NCBI GenBank assembly: GCA_023954155.1
Contig: JAMLIO010000003.1
Coordinates: 124,001 to 188,000 of the forward strand
Length of the DNA: 64,000 bases
Direction of reading: 5' to 3'
From: Pseudobdellovibrionaceae bacterium
Lineage (GTDB): Bacteria > Bdellovibrionota > Bdellovibrionia > Bdellovibrionales > UBA1609
The notes beneath the pieces were generated by a model. That model worked only from the letters and a program-made list of their open reading frames with translations. It did no database searches and was not told where the DNA came from. Positions 53,278-62,679 of this stretch are shown piece after piece (position 1 is the first letter of the stretch; each line of letters starts with the position of its first letter). A program made the position numbers and the translations under genes.

Positions 53278-54543
53278 TTAAACCTTAATCGTTAGGCCGT
53301 CTGCCAAAGAATTCCTATACGCACGCCATGCAGGAAATAAACTTGCAACAAGAGCACATCCAAAAATAGCCAGAAGATACCATCCTTCAATCACAGTGGG
53401 CTTAAATAAATTTAAAGATAATCCTAATTGTGATTCTAGAATTCCCTTGCTTATCCCCAATCCTGCATAAAGAAAACCTATCCCCAATACACTACCCAAT
53501 ATAACCAAAAGAATGCTTTCAGCCACTAGCAATGTAAAAATAAACTTTTTGCTGGCCCCCGAAGCTCGTAGAATGGCCATTTCTCGTCGTCGTTCATTTA
53601 ACGTAGATAAAAGAGCAATCAGCATCGACAACAGACTGACAAGCAAAACTAAAAAACTTATAAAGATCAACACCTGCTCTGCCCAGCCTAAGGTTTGCCA
53701 AAGTTCACTAAGGCTCACTCCTGGAAGAATCGCCATTAAAGGTTCGGCCTTATAATCGTTGATGTGTCTTTGAAAGTTAAAGATTTGCATTTTTGAAGTC
53801 AATTTTACAAAAGCAGCCGTAATATCTGCTTCTTCCACATCTGCATCAGTGAGTGCGTGCATGTGATCTTCTGCGCTTGGCGCACCTTCTTGCCAATCTT
53901 TATGCAAAGCTGTCATAGCTTTGAGTGAGATATGCAGCGAACTGTCTACTGGCGTTCCTGTAGGTTTTAAAATTCCTTTCACAGTAAAAGGATGATCTTC
54001 GTGGTCTTGAAAAGACACGGCATCGGCTCCGTGAGATAAAATAATCTGATCACCCACCTTGTAAGATAAAGTTTGGGCCACCTTAGCACCTAGGACTACA
54101 TCGTATAAATCTTTTATCCATGTCCCATCAGATTCTAGAGTTAAAGTTTTATCCCCAGCATACCTATAATGCTGGATGTAGCCGTTGCTGGTTCCAATAA
54201 CTTTATAACCTTTATGTGAGTCTCCCAGAGAGATCGGAATCATCCACTCTACATGTTCATTTTCTATAAGATCGTTGTACGTTCTATTAGAAATATTGTT
54301 AGTGGCATTTCCAATTCTAAAAACCGAATACAATAAAAGATTCACCGAACCACTTCTGGCGCCCACAATTAAATCCACTCCAGACACCGTAGATTCAAAG
54401 CTTGAACGTGCACTTTGACGAATGCGCTCAATCCCCAATAGAAGCACCACACTCAGTGATATAGATAGAATAGACAGCAATGCTGGTATTTTTCTGTTCC
54501 ACAAACTTTGCAGTGCAATTGAAAATAACGTCTTTACAAACAT
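53278..54543 (-). CDS. FtsX/MacB-like ABC transporter permease
   Basis: The 421-residue permease has the type VII topology. TM1 is at about 17-37 (IPALLSILSISLSVVLLLGI). A periplasmic domain spans about 45-275. Three C-terminal helices follow (about 285-312, 335-362, 390-410), with the coupling-helix region LNERRREMAILRASGASKKFI. Such permeases work as mechanotransmission complexes with LolD-like ATPases. It begins one base after the ATPase stop. Position between an ATPase and DUF3299, behind ZrgA, suggests a metal-related role. Confidence 0.88.
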   Translation of the reverse strand: MFVKTLFSIALQSLWNRKIPALLSILSISLSVVLLLGIERIRQSARSSFESTVSGVDLIVGARSGSVNLLLYSVFRIGNATNNISNRTYNDLIENEHVEWMIPISLGDSHKGYKVIGTSNGYIQHYRYAGDKTLTLESDGTWIKDLYDVVLGAKVAQTLSYKVGDQIILSHGADAVSFQDHEDHPFTVKGILKPTGTPVDSSLHISLKAMTALHKDWQEGAPSAEDHMHALTDADVEEADITAAFVKLTSKMQIFNFQRHINDYKAEPLMAILPGVSLSELWQTLGWAEQVLIFISFLVLLVSLLSMLIALLSTLNERRREMAILRASGASKKFIFTLLVAESILLVILGSVLGIGFLYAGLGISKGILESQLGLSLNLFKPTVIEGWYLLAIFGCALVASLFPAWRAYRNSLADGLTIKV

Positions 54544-55260
54544 TTATTGATCTCCTGCACGAGTTTGCGCCTTATTGATATCTGCAAGTGCTATGACTCT
54601 GTCAAATTTTTCTCCTAAAGCCATATCATGGCTTACAAAGATGAGTCCTAAATTATTCCGAGAGCATTCAGAAAATAACAAATCAAGAAATCCTTGACGT
54701 GCGTTTGCATCTAGAGCCGATGTAGGTTCGTCAGCAATGATCAACTCAGGACTTCCTACCAAGGCTCTGCACGCAGCCACTCTTTGTTGCTGTCCTACGC
54801 TTAAATGATTCACTTTTTGATTTAAAATGTCAGAGGTCAAATCGAGGGCTGAGATCAACCTATCGACCTCGTCATTGATATTTCTATTCTTTAAAAGTCT
54901 TTGTCTTTTATGTTCAGAAAAACTTAGGGGCAAGATGATATTCTCATAAGCCGATAAATACGGAAGCAGGTTGAACATTTGAAAGATAAAGCCCATATGA
55001 TCACCACGCCACCCGTCTTTTTGACTTTCAGGCATAGAAACCAAATTTTGCCCCAAAACTTTAATCTGACCTGCTTGAGGAGACAAAACACCACTCAATA
55101 AATTTAAAAAGGTAGACTTCCCTACTCCGCTGGGTCCATAGATAAAGACTTTCTCTCCTTGGTTTACAACAAAAGAGTCCACATCAATAAGATAAGGGCC
55201 CTTGGGGTTCCATGAAAATTTCAAATTGTGCAACTCTAATAGCTGAATGTCTGCCATCAT
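54544..55260 (-). CDS. LolD/MacB-like ABC transporter ATP-binding protein
   Basis: The 238-residue ATPase shows Walker A GPSGVGKSTFLN, Q-loop FIFQMFNLLPYLSAYENIILPL, signature LSVGQQQRVAACRAL (Val for Gly at the second position), Walker B ELIIADEPTSALD and H-loop FVSHD. The FNLLPYLSxxENIxLPL block is typical of LolD/FtsE-type ATPases. It overlaps the ZrgA-like gene by 4 bases and abuts the permease. Confidence 0.9.
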   Translation of the reverse strand: MMADIQLLELHNLKFSWNPKGPYLIDVDSFVVNQGEKVFIYGPSGVGKSTFLNLLSGVLSPQAGQIKVLGQNLVSMPESQKDGWRGDHMGFIFQMFNLLPYLSAYENIILPLSFSEHKRQRLLKNRNINDEVDRLISALDLTSDILNQKVNHLSVGQQQRVAACRALVGSPELIIADEPTSALDANARQGFLDLLFSECSRNNLGLIFVSHDMALGEKFDRVIALADINKAQTRAGDQ

Positions 55261-55901
55261 TTTCCTAAAATAAAAAATGGTTTTTTAGCATTCACAACCG
55301 AGGCACTCTGCACCTCTTCACTCACAAGTTGTGTTTTTAATTTTTGTATATTAGGAAATAGTTCAAACAGTAAAACTTTAATCTGTTTAAGATCTGATAC
55401 ACTCGAGCACTCCAACATATAACTGACTTGAATGTCTGAATGACCTGATGAAGAAGGCTTGTGCACATGCGCACTTTCTTGGTGGGCAGACTTTGAATTT
55501 TTTTTGGACTTTCCTTTATGTTTATGACGCTTTTGTTTTGGTGTTTTACTTTCTGAATTTAAAATGGCTTCAGCTGAAACAAAAGCTTGATCTAAAAGTT
55601 TACAGCGTGCTTCTTTCTGAAACTCAAACATACTGTGAACATCTTTGAGTCTCGCGATGGCCCTGTCCACAACCAACTTTTCTTCTTTTGACTTGGGCGC
55701 TCTCTCAAAACCAATCACATCTTCTGCGGGTAAGGTCACAGAGAGCACCAACTTATTGTCCTCAATGACCAAATTTAAGTTTCCTTGTCCGTGCACATGG
55801 GCCATTGAAACGTGCAAAAAAATAATTTGAATCCATGTCACTAGTGCCATTATGGCAACGAACTTTCCGTGTTTAGGCCTTTGTTTGTAACTTGAAGACA
55901 C
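55257..55901 (-). CDS. zrgA: ZrgA-like (DUF2796) periplasmic metal-binding protein
   Basis: The 214-residue protein has a signal peptide (about 17-41, cleavage after MAHVHG region uncertain) and the DUF2796 opening HVHGQGNLNLVIEDNKLVLSVTLPAEDVIGFER. A long His/Lys-rich stretch (KQKRHKHKGKSKK...HQESAHVHKPSSSGHSD, about 125-160) should bind zinc. The C-terminal LFELFPNIQKLKTQLVSEE is a conserved helix. DUF2796/ZrgA proteins act in zinc uptake with ABC partners in Vibrio. GTG at 55901 follows GAGGTGA and is preferred to TTG at 55925. It heads the ATPase-permease-DUF3299 operon. Confidence 0.82.
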   Translation of the reverse strand: MSSSYKQRPKHGKFVAIMALVTWIQIIFLHVSMAHVHGQGNLNLVIEDNKLVLSVTLPAEDVIGFERAPKSKEEKLVVDRAIARLKDVHSMFEFQKEARCKLLDQAFVSAEAILNSESKTPKQKRHKHKGKSKKNSKSAHQESAHVHKPSSSGHSDIQVSYMLECSSVSDLKQIKVLLFELFPNIQKLKTQLVSEEVQSASVVNAKKPFFILGK

Positions 55902-55984
55902 CTGTTCACCTCTATCGCAATTCAATCTAAATATAGAATATAAACTATTTCACTTCGTGTGGCAAAATATGTATAATCTCTTTC

Positions 55985-57915
55985 ATGAATATGATGAGTC
56001 TTTTCAAGCTCATAATACGAGCGACTTGCTTCTGTTGTATTGGCCTTAATGCTGTTGTCGCTTTTGCCCAAAGCGACTTTACTGAACAGGCCCACTCTAC
56101 AGTCAAATTTGTTTCTGAACATCAAGTGATGTACGCTGGAGAAAAATATTATCTTGGACTAGACATAAAGCTGGACCCAAAATGGCACACCTATTGGATC
56201 AACCCTGGGGACTCGGCATCCGCTTCGATTTTTAATTTTAAACCTATCAAAGGTGTCCATATTGGTGAACCTCTCTATCCCACACCTCAACGATATCAGG
56301 TGGGGCCTCTTTATTCGTTTGGATATGAGGACCGAGTTTTAATCCAGTTTCCCATCGAAATTTCACCCAAACTTTCACAAAGACAACTGACGTTTGAACT
56401 TTCGGCAGAATGGTTGGTCTGTCAGGAAGAATGTATCCCAGGAATTTATGATTTTAAACTCACCCTCCCTGCTCCTCCTCCTATGGACATTTACAGTGAA
56501 ACAGAAAAGCAGCACATCAAAGACAGCACGCTCAACGAAGAGTATAGAACTCTATTTGAAACCACACGTAAGTCTTGGCCCATCAAAACATTAACCGCCA
56601 CTGTCGACCGCACTGATACTCATACCACTTTAACTTTCCCCACCTTCCCCCATCTTGTCGACATCTTTCCATACCCTGGCCTGAACATAAGTAGCACACC
56701 TCCAGAACCACTGGATTCTGAATCACCTCAACAGACGAGATATCAATTTAAAAACGAAAACCACTCTATAGAAAATGCGTCGTGGCAGTTTCTTGCCAGC
56801 TTCAAAGATCAAGACGGCATTCTTAAGTCTTACATTTTATCCTCAAAGGCAAAATCATCGGGCGGAGGTTCTGCCATTTTACTGATGATGCTGTTTGGTC
56901 TACTTGGAGGCCTGATTCTTAACCTTATGCCCTGTGTGTTTCCTATTCTGATGCTTAAAGTGTTTCAGGTCGTACAGTCTCACCAAGAAAAGAACATTCG
57001 CACATCCCTACTGTTTTATGTTCTAGGTATTCTTGTATCTTTTTGGGTTTTATCTATTACTATTTTAATCTTACAATCTGCGGGACACTTTGTTGGCTGG
57101 GGATTTCAATTGCAGTCTCCTATCTTCACTGGTTTTTTAATTTTGCTTTTTGTACTGATGGCCTTTTACTTTCTGGACTTCTTTTCACTGCCCCAATTTC
57201 GTTTTTTAAATATAGGGCAAGACTTAAGTAAAGACAGGATAATGTTAGTGCCTTTTTTACTGGGGTGCTGGCAGTGATCGTGGCCTCTCCTTGCACGGCC
57301 CCCTTTATGGGAGCGGCAATGGGATATGCGCTGTCTCGATCCACATTCGAGGTGCTCGCAATTTTTACAAGTCTTGGGCTTGGTTTGGGATTGCCGTTTT
57401 TACTTTTATCTTTATTCCCCCACTCTCTATCATGGTTGCCCCGCCCAGGCACTTGGATGATTTACTTTAAAAAAGCCATGGCCATACCCCTTTTACTCAC
57501 AGCACTTTGGCTGGCTTGGGTTTTAATGCAACAGTTGTTACCTCAGAGCGCTCAAGAGGATGGATTTTGGACTCCTTATTCTAAAGAACGCGTCGCTGAG
57601 CAAAGAAAGTCTCAGCCTGTTTTTGTCAACTTCACAGCCGCTTGGTGCATCAGTTGTAAGGTGAACGAAAAAGTCGCCTTTCAAGATGCTGAAGTACAAA
57701 AATTTATCGAAGATCATAAAATCAAAATGTTTAAAGCGGACTGGACGCAAAAAAGTCCCGAAATAGCCAAAATATTACAATCTTATGGACGGGCTGGAGT
57801 TCCCATGTATTTGTTCTTTACACCCGAGTCCTCTGAGCCTGTTCTTTTACCAGAAGTTTTAACACCACAAATACTGATTCAACATTTAAAAACACACTTA
57901 AGGAGAGAGTTATGA
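55985..57915 (+). pseudogene. dsbD: DsbD-type thiol:disulfide interchange protein with one-base frameshift
   Basis: Two adjacent frames together encode a roughly 643-residue DsbD. The first (55985-57277) has a signal peptide, a periplasmic N-terminal domain with WLVCQEEC and the first half of the membrane domain with NLMPCVFPIL. The second continues FFTGVLAVIVASPCTAPFMG (second membrane Cys) and a C-terminal thioredoxin domain with AAWCISCK. One base is missing between about 57235 and 57258. Restoring it near 57239 gives DNVSAFFTG; adding a T in the T6 run at 57253-57258 also restores the frame. The GTG at 57265 is not a real start. A TATAAT at 55972-55977 lies only 7 bases before ATG. Sequencing error or recent mutation are both possible. 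Confidence 0.85.
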
Positions 57916-58604
57916 AATATGTTTTATCTATTTTAATTTTAAGCTTTATGCTTCAAGGCTGCACGAAACAAAATCATGCCGCAGAAAAAGCTTCAACCCA
58001 AGACAGTCCAACCATCAATGCGTCAGACAGACCCACGACTGCCACCCTAGATCAAATGGCACCAGACTTTGAACTTCCAGGACACGATGGCAAGACCTAC
58101 AAACTGAGCGACCTCAAAGGAAAAATTGTAGTCCTTGAGTGGTTCAACCATGAGTGTCCTTACGTCGTAAAGCACTACGATCAAAAAGCAAAAAATATGC
58201 AAAACACCCAGTCCAATATGATGAAACTTGTCTCTGCCCAAGGTCAGGAGCTGATCTGGTTGAGCATCATTTCTTCTGCTCCAGGTAAACAAGGTCACAT
58301 CACGGCTGAAGAAGCCACCGCTTTGAAATCTAAACTTCAGGGCAACATGACAGCCTTTTTATTTGATCCCGAGGGAACAGTAGGAAAAGCCTATGAGGCC
58401 AAAACCACTCCACACATGTATGTGATAGACCAAAAAGGTATTTTAAAATACATGGGCGGAATGGATAACAAACCTTCTGCGAACGTCAGCAGTTTAGCGG
58501 GCGCACAAAACTATGTCGTGGAAGCCGTTACAAGTGTTTTAGACAATAAGCCGATTACAAACGCCTCTACAAAACCTTACGGCTGCTCGGTGAAATATCT
58601 ATAA
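57912..58604 (+). CDS. Redoxin-family lipoprotein
   Basis: The 230-residue protein has a lipoprotein signal (ILSFMLQGC, Cys17) and a thioredoxin-like AhpC/TSA fold: APDFELPGHDGKTYKLSDLKGKIVVLEWFNHECPYVVKHYD. The active site is CPYV with a single cysteine; a second cysteine lies at the C-terminus (KPYGCSVKY). TTPHMYVIDQKGILKYMGG contains the cis-Pro. It overlaps dsbD by 4 bases (ATGA), so it probably receives electrons from DsbD as a periplasmic peroxidase or thiol reductase. If dsbD is truly frameshifted this partner may lack its reductant. Confidence 0.88.
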   Translation: MKYVLSILILSFMLQGCTKQNHAAEKASTQDSPTINASDRPTTATLDQMAPDFELPGHDGKTYKLSDLKGKIVVLEWFNHECPYVVKHYDQKAKNMQNTQSNMMKLVSAQGQELIWLSIISSAPGKQGHITAEEATALKSKLQGNMTAFLFDPEGTVGKAYEAKTTPHMYVIDQKGILKYMGGMDNKPSANVSSLAGAQNYVVEAVTSVLDNKPITNASTKPYGCSVKYL

Positions 58605-58629
58605 AACCTAAATCTATCTTTACCGAATC

Positions 58630-59529
58630 TTAAAGCGCAGATACTGTCTGCGCTTTTTTCTTAAACCTTTGTGCATAATCACATCTTTGACACAGATCTT
58701 CTAACATACGCCCCTGCTCAAAGCCCTGTCTTATTCGCGTTGCCTTTGTGCCATCCACAATGTCTGCAAAGCTGGTCTGTCCCATCACACCTAAATTGAT
58801 GGCCGCTTCTTTGTCTAAGCAGCAGGGAACCACTACTCCATCAGCTAAGACAGCCACTTGCGATCTTGTACCGTAACACGAACCTGCATCTGAAATTTTA
58901 TTATGCTTTAAATCGGGCCAAATAAAACGTGAATCAAAATGAATGTAGAGTCTGGATTTTACATTTTTAGATTTTTTAAAACCCACGTCCACACTTCTGT
59001 TGATTTGAACATCAAATTTACTTTCAATTTGCTTTAAAAAAAACTCTGTGTCTTGCCCCGCTTTGTGATCGCCAATATTCCACAGCCTGAGATTTATATA
59101 TAAATCTGGACGCTCAATAAAGGCCTGATCAATAAACCCAAATATTTTATTTAAATACGTCAGAGGGTTAGCTGTAGGAAAATTGTCCGTGAAACTCTGC
59201 AAAGAAAAGTTCACTTGCTTGACTGTTTTGTGAAGTAAAGACGCTTGCACTGAAGCAGACAATAGAGTTCCATTCGTAGTGATTTCTAAATCCACTTGAT
59301 GGTCCCCAGCGATTTCAATAAATCTGGGAAGTAAAGGATGAGCCAAGGGCTCGCCCATCACATGCAGACACACTCTTTCTGCCCAAGGGCTCACTTCTAA
59401 AAGCCGCGCCTTAAAGGTGTCCTCAGCCACTTGCTGTTCACCACGCTCTACGGCTGGGCAAAACGAACACTTAAGATTGCAGATGTTGCTGATCTCTAAA
59501 TAAACTTTCTTAAAACGTTTATAGCTCAC
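58630..59529 (-). CDS. Radical SAM / SPASM-type protein
   Basis: The 299-residue enzyme has the radical-SAM CxxxCxxC cluster motif at Cys17, Cys21 and Cys24 (NICNLKCSFC). HVMGEPLAHPLL (SAM-binding GGE-like) and EITTNGTLL follow. The C-terminal SPASM-like cysteines (GSCYG, VVPCCLD, LCQRCDY) should hold an auxiliary Fe-S cluster. Substrate is unknown; relatives modify peptides or act in cofactor biosynthesis. It is a single gene; its last codons coincide with the terminator of the convergent redoxin gene. Confidence 0.88.
   Translation of the reverse strand: MSYKRFKKVYLEISNICNLKCSFCPAVERGEQQVAEDTFKARLLEVSPWAERVCLHVMGEPLAHPLLPRFIEIAGDHQVDLEITTNGTLLSASVQASLLHKTVKQVNFSLQSFTDNFPTANPLTYLNKIFGFIDQAFIERPDLYINLRLWNIGDHKAGQDTEFFLKQIESKFDVQINRSVDVGFKKSKNVKSRLYIHFDSRFIWPDLKHNKISDAGSCYGTRSQVAVLADGVVVPCCLDKEAAINLGVMGQTSFADIVDGTKATRIRQGFEQGRMLEDLCQRCDYAQRFKKKAQTVSAL
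58632..58659 (+). terminator. Terminator of dsbD-redoxin operon, inside radical-SAM 3' end
   Basis: A 10-bp stem (AAAGCGCAGA/TCTGCGCTTT, loop TACTG) followed by T residues. It encodes the last residues of the convergent radical-SAM gene (KKKAQTVSAL), so the two functions share sequence. Confidence 0.87.
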
Positions 59530-59669
59530 TTTAACCCACAGCCTCCAACACCCTGCCCCTGCCTATTTGGCCCTATTACGGAGCAGCGTTGTGAGAACTA
59601 AATCTTGATTCTGGAGTTCATCACTACTACTGTGTCCTCTACTTAAGCAACTAAAATCGGGGGAATTTT

Positions 59670-61058
59670 ATGTCTGTCACCACAGAAAACCAGCCCAAAA
59701 TGCCTAAAGGCATTGCCTATATTATAGGGAACGAAGCGGCTGAACGTTTTAGCTATTACGGAATGCGCACCATCCTATTCATCTTTATGACCGACTATTT
59801 GCTTAATAGTTCAGGCATGTCAGATGCCATGTCCAAAGAACAAGCCACAACTTGGTACCATGTTTTTATGCTTTCCAATTACTTTTTCCCTTTCTTAGGG
59901 GCCATCGTTGCGGATGCCTTTTGGGGGAAATACAAAACTATTTTAAATCTCTCTTTGGTTTACTGTCTGGGCCACCTCTGCTTAGCTTTTATGGACATCC
60001 ATTTTATGACTCAAATTTTTGAGCCTCGTACTTGGTTGGCTTTGGGTTTAGGTTTAATTGCTATAGGCTCTGGCGGGATTAAGCCCTGCGTTTCCGCCCA
60101 TGTGGGAGATCAGTTTAATGCTTCACAAGCCAGTCTCTTTAACAAAGTCTTTGGATATTTTTACTTTGCCATTAACTTTGGAGCTTTTTTCTCTACGCTT
60201 TTGACTCCTGTACTTTTAAAGCACGTTGGTCCTGCTGTAGCTTTTGGTTTGCCTGGAGCCTTAATGTTCCTTGCAACCTACGTCTTTTACTTAGGACGCA
60301 AAGAGTTTGTGGCCATGCCTGCTGTGGGTTGGAAGAAATATAAACAAGATGTTTTAAGTCCTGAAGGCATTAAAGCCATTTTAAAACTCAGTCGCCTTTA
60401 TCTTTTCATCGCCTTCTTTTGGGCCCTCTATGAACAGACAGGTTCTACTTGGGTGGATCAAGCTAAAAAGATGAACCGCTGGGTGGATTTAAAGTTTATA
60501 GAACCTTTTGAGATGGACCCCGCTCAAATGCAAGCTATCAATCCTATCTTAGTGATGCTCTTTATTCCTTTATTCACAAATATCATTTATCCCTTCGTAC
60601 AAAAACGAATTGACCTCAATCCTCTCCGTAAAATTGGAACAGGATTTTTTATTGCTGCGGTCTCTTTTGTAATTGTGGCCTATGCGGAGTCTTTGATTGT
60701 GGCTGGGCAAACTCCTAGTGTTCTTTGGCAGGTTTTTGCTTACATCATCCTGACTTCTGCAGAAGTGATTCTATATCTGACCGCATTAGAGTTTTCTTAC
60801 ACCCAAGCTCCAAACAGTATGAAGTCTTTAATTATGGGTGTGTTTATGCTTTCCATCTCGTTAGGAAATCTGATTACGGCTGCCATCAATTACTTTATCC
60901 AACGTCCTGATGGAAGTGTGATCTTATCAGGTCCATCTTATTATTTATTTTTTGCTGGCATGATCACCGTTGTAGCCATTCGCTATGTCTTTGTAGCTAA
61001 AAAGTACGAAATCAAAAGCTACACTCAAGATCACAGCTTATCGGTTCAAGAGGCCTAA
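59670..61058 (+). CDS. POT/PTR2-family proton-dependent oligopeptide transporter
   Basis: The 462-residue, roughly 12-14 helix transporter imports di- and tripeptides with protons. The POT signature EAAERFSYYGMR (ExxERFxYYG) lies in helix 1; GAIVADAFWGKYKTI in the 2-3 loop and FNKVFGYFYFAINFGAFFSTLL in helix 5 (PTR2 signature) are clear. A GGGGG-type Shine-Dalgarno precedes ATG at 59670. Single gene with a hairpin terminator downstream. Peptide uptake suits an organism feeding on protein-rich prey or substrates, which is inference. Confidence 0.93.
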   Translation: MSVTTENQPKMPKGIAYIIGNEAAERFSYYGMRTILFIFMTDYLLNSSGMSDAMSKEQATTWYHVFMLSNYFFPFLGAIVADAFWGKYKTILNLSLVYCLGHLCLAFMDIHFMTQIFEPRTWLALGLGLIAIGSGGIKPCVSAHVGDQFNASQASLFNKVFGYFYFAINFGAFFSTLLTPVLLKHVGPAVAFGLPGALMFLATYVFYLGRKEFVAMPAVGWKKYKQDVLSPEGIKAILKLSRLYLFIAFFWALYEQTGSTWVDQAKKMNRWVDLKFIEPFEMDPAQMQAINPILVMLFIPLFTNIIYPFVQKRIDLNPLRKIGTGFFIAAVSFVIVAYAESLIVAGQTPSVLWQVFAYIILTSAEVILYLTALEFSYTQAPNSMKSLIMGVFMLSISLGNLITAAINYFIQRPDGSVILSGPSYYLFFAGMITVVAIRYVFVAKKYEIKSYTQDHSLSVQEA

Positions 61059-61108
61059 GCGGCTTCTTCTTAACAGGCTTTTTATTGCCGCAGTCCTTTT
61101 GTTAAAAG

Positions 61109-61137
61109 ACACCAGCACTCTTTTGTGCTGGTGTTTC
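61109..61137 (+). terminator. Hairpin terminator after POT gene
   Basis: A perfect 10-bp stem (ACACCAGCAC/GTGCTGGTGT, loop TCTTTT) with a short T run after it. It lies 50 bases past the stop. Confidence 0.72.
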
Positions 61138-61259
61138 GAGATTAAAATTTATCCAATAGCTCTGTTTAAGGATCTGTTCGTTCATAAACGGAACGCCAGA
61201 TTTGTGTTGGGGAGCAAAACTCTTAAAGAGTTCCTCCCCTATCTTTAGACCAAAATTTT

Positions 61260-61676
61260 TTAGAATATTTTTTTATCGGCAGAGTAGTTTCCTGGGCCAA
61301 ATGCCAAGAAGACTAAAGATAAACAAAAGTAAAGAGCGGCTAATTCATAAGAAGATCCCGCACCTACGAAGGGATCACCATTGACCAAAATGTGAAATCC
61401 CGCAGCCACGATCATAGTGGCTAAAATTCCTAACGAAGCCAAAGGAAAGAGTAACCCTAAAATCCAAGCTAAACCTCCGCCAAATTCTGAAAATGCAGCT
61501 AAAAATTGAAAGACACCAGGAATACTTGAATCCGCTCCCATCCAATTAAAGGGAGATTGAATTTTACCCCATCCATGCAACATCATAGCTAATCCTGCCA
61601 CCACTCTTAAAATCAAAAGCACTGCAGACGGTGCCGTATGGTAAGACTTCACTTTAAAATAAGACTTCACACTCAT
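61260..61676 (-). CDS. DoxX-family membrane protein
   Basis: The 138-residue protein has four transmembrane helices and the DoxX pattern: LLILRVVAGLAMMLHGWGKIQSP, FSEFGGGLAWILGLLFPLAS, ATMIVAAGFHILVNGDPF and YELAALYFCLSLVFLAFGPG. DoxX/DoxD-type proteins include MbcS-like oxidoreductase partners, but most have no assigned function. GGAGAA precedes ATG at 61676. Single gene. Confidence 0.9.
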   Translation of the reverse strand: MSVKSYFKVKSYHTAPSAVLLILRVVAGLAMMLHGWGKIQSPFNWMGADSSIPGVFQFLAAFSEFGGGLAWILGLLFPLASLGILATMIVAAGFHILVNGDPFVGAGSSYELAALYFCLSLVFLAFGPGNYSADKKIF

Positions 61677-61815
61677 GCTCTTTTCTCCTCACATCTTGTG
61701 ATTATTAAATTCTTCATTTCAAGTATCTATGTCCTTTTTAAGATGAGCAAGAGTAAACTCATATTCTATATATAAAATGGGTGCCCCACTCTTATAAAAG
61801 TGCTAAAATGGCTTA

Positions 61816-62679
61816 ATGTCGATTCTAAAAAGTGACTTCGCACAACAACTTCTGGCAAAACTCAATGTTTATTACTTTACCATTGCAGGCCAAATATTAC
61901 CCGAAGTGGCGGCTCAACAGGCTCTTCGACGTTTTATGACTCCACCTAAAACCCAGCGCGGCCCCACAGAAACGCACTTTTGGGATAGTGCTGATCGAGT
62001 GCCACTCCCCAGTGGTCTTGATGCTAGAAGCTTTGGTAGTCCTCAAGACCCCGAAGTGTGGGTGGTGCATGGTTGGGGTTCACGCAGCTCTGTTTTGCGC
62101 AATATCATCGAAGCCTTAGTCATTCAAAACTATTACGTGATCGCATGGGATGCTCCCGCGCATGGCAGAAACCCACAACGCACCACCAATATGTTGCAAG
62201 TCGCCACATTGCTACAAAAAGACCTCTCTATTGTGGGAAAGCCTGAAGTGACTCTTATTGGACATTCCTTTGGCGCAGGAGCATGCGCTTATGTGGCTTC
62301 AAGACATGATCAGGTCACCAAACTGATCACCATTGGTGGTGTGCCTGACATCAGAAAAGTGATTTTTAATTTTTGGAAAAGAATCCAGCTCCCACTCCAA
62401 GCTCAAAAGCACTTTATAGATAGGGTCGAGAACACCTTTGGCATTACTCCATTAGAACTCAGTCCCATTCATTTTTACCCTCAGGTGAAAGCCAAGTGGT
62501 TACTTATTCATGATAAAAATGACGAGGATGTAGATTTTAAAGGGATAGAACGATTTATGAGCCTCAAACCTTCTATACAATTTTTAATTACAGAAAATTT
62601 AGGCCACTATAAAATTTTAAAAAATACTTGGGTGATCACCAAGATCATTCAATTTTTAAGAACGGGTACAATCAGTTAA
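61816..62679 (+). CDS. Alpha/beta hydrolase
   Basis: The 287-residue hydrolase has the oxyanion HG (VWVVHGWGSRS, 84-88) and nucleophile elbow GHSFGAG with Ser151. A late Asp sits in LLIHDKNDEDVDF (Asp236 by position) and a His in ENLGHYKIL (His264), giving a complete triad. There is no signal peptide. An N-terminal leader of about 70 residues (FAQQLLAKLNVYYFTIAGQ) is hydrophobic in part and could associate with membrane. Substrate cannot be assigned. The 3' end overlaps the convergent ABC exporter gene by 4 bases. Confidence 0.87.
   Translation: MSILKSDFAQQLLAKLNVYYFTIAGQILPEVAAQQALRRFMTPPKTQRGPTETHFWDSADRVPLPSGLDARSFGSPQDPEVWVVHGWGSRSSVLRNIIEALVIQNYYVIAWDAPAHGRNPQRTTNMLQVATLLQKDLSIVGKPEVTLIGHSFGAGACAYVASRHDQVTKLITIGGVPDIRKVIFNFWKRIQLPLQAQKHFIDRVENTFGITPLELSPIHFYPQVKAKWLLIHDKNDEDVDFKGIERFMSLKPSIQFLITENLGHYKILKNTWVITKIIQFLRTGTIS

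Noticed and set aside
55902-55984. Zur-type operator between the zrgA-like gene and dsbD
   Set aside because: A TATAAT promoter element is present but no convincing palindrome was found.
57265-57915. Independent gene for a short membrane-thioredoxin protein (CcdA/thioredoxin fusion)
   Set aside because: The GTG start falls in the middle of a conserved DsbD helix and lacks a Shine-Dalgarno; it is the continuation of the frameshifted dsbD.
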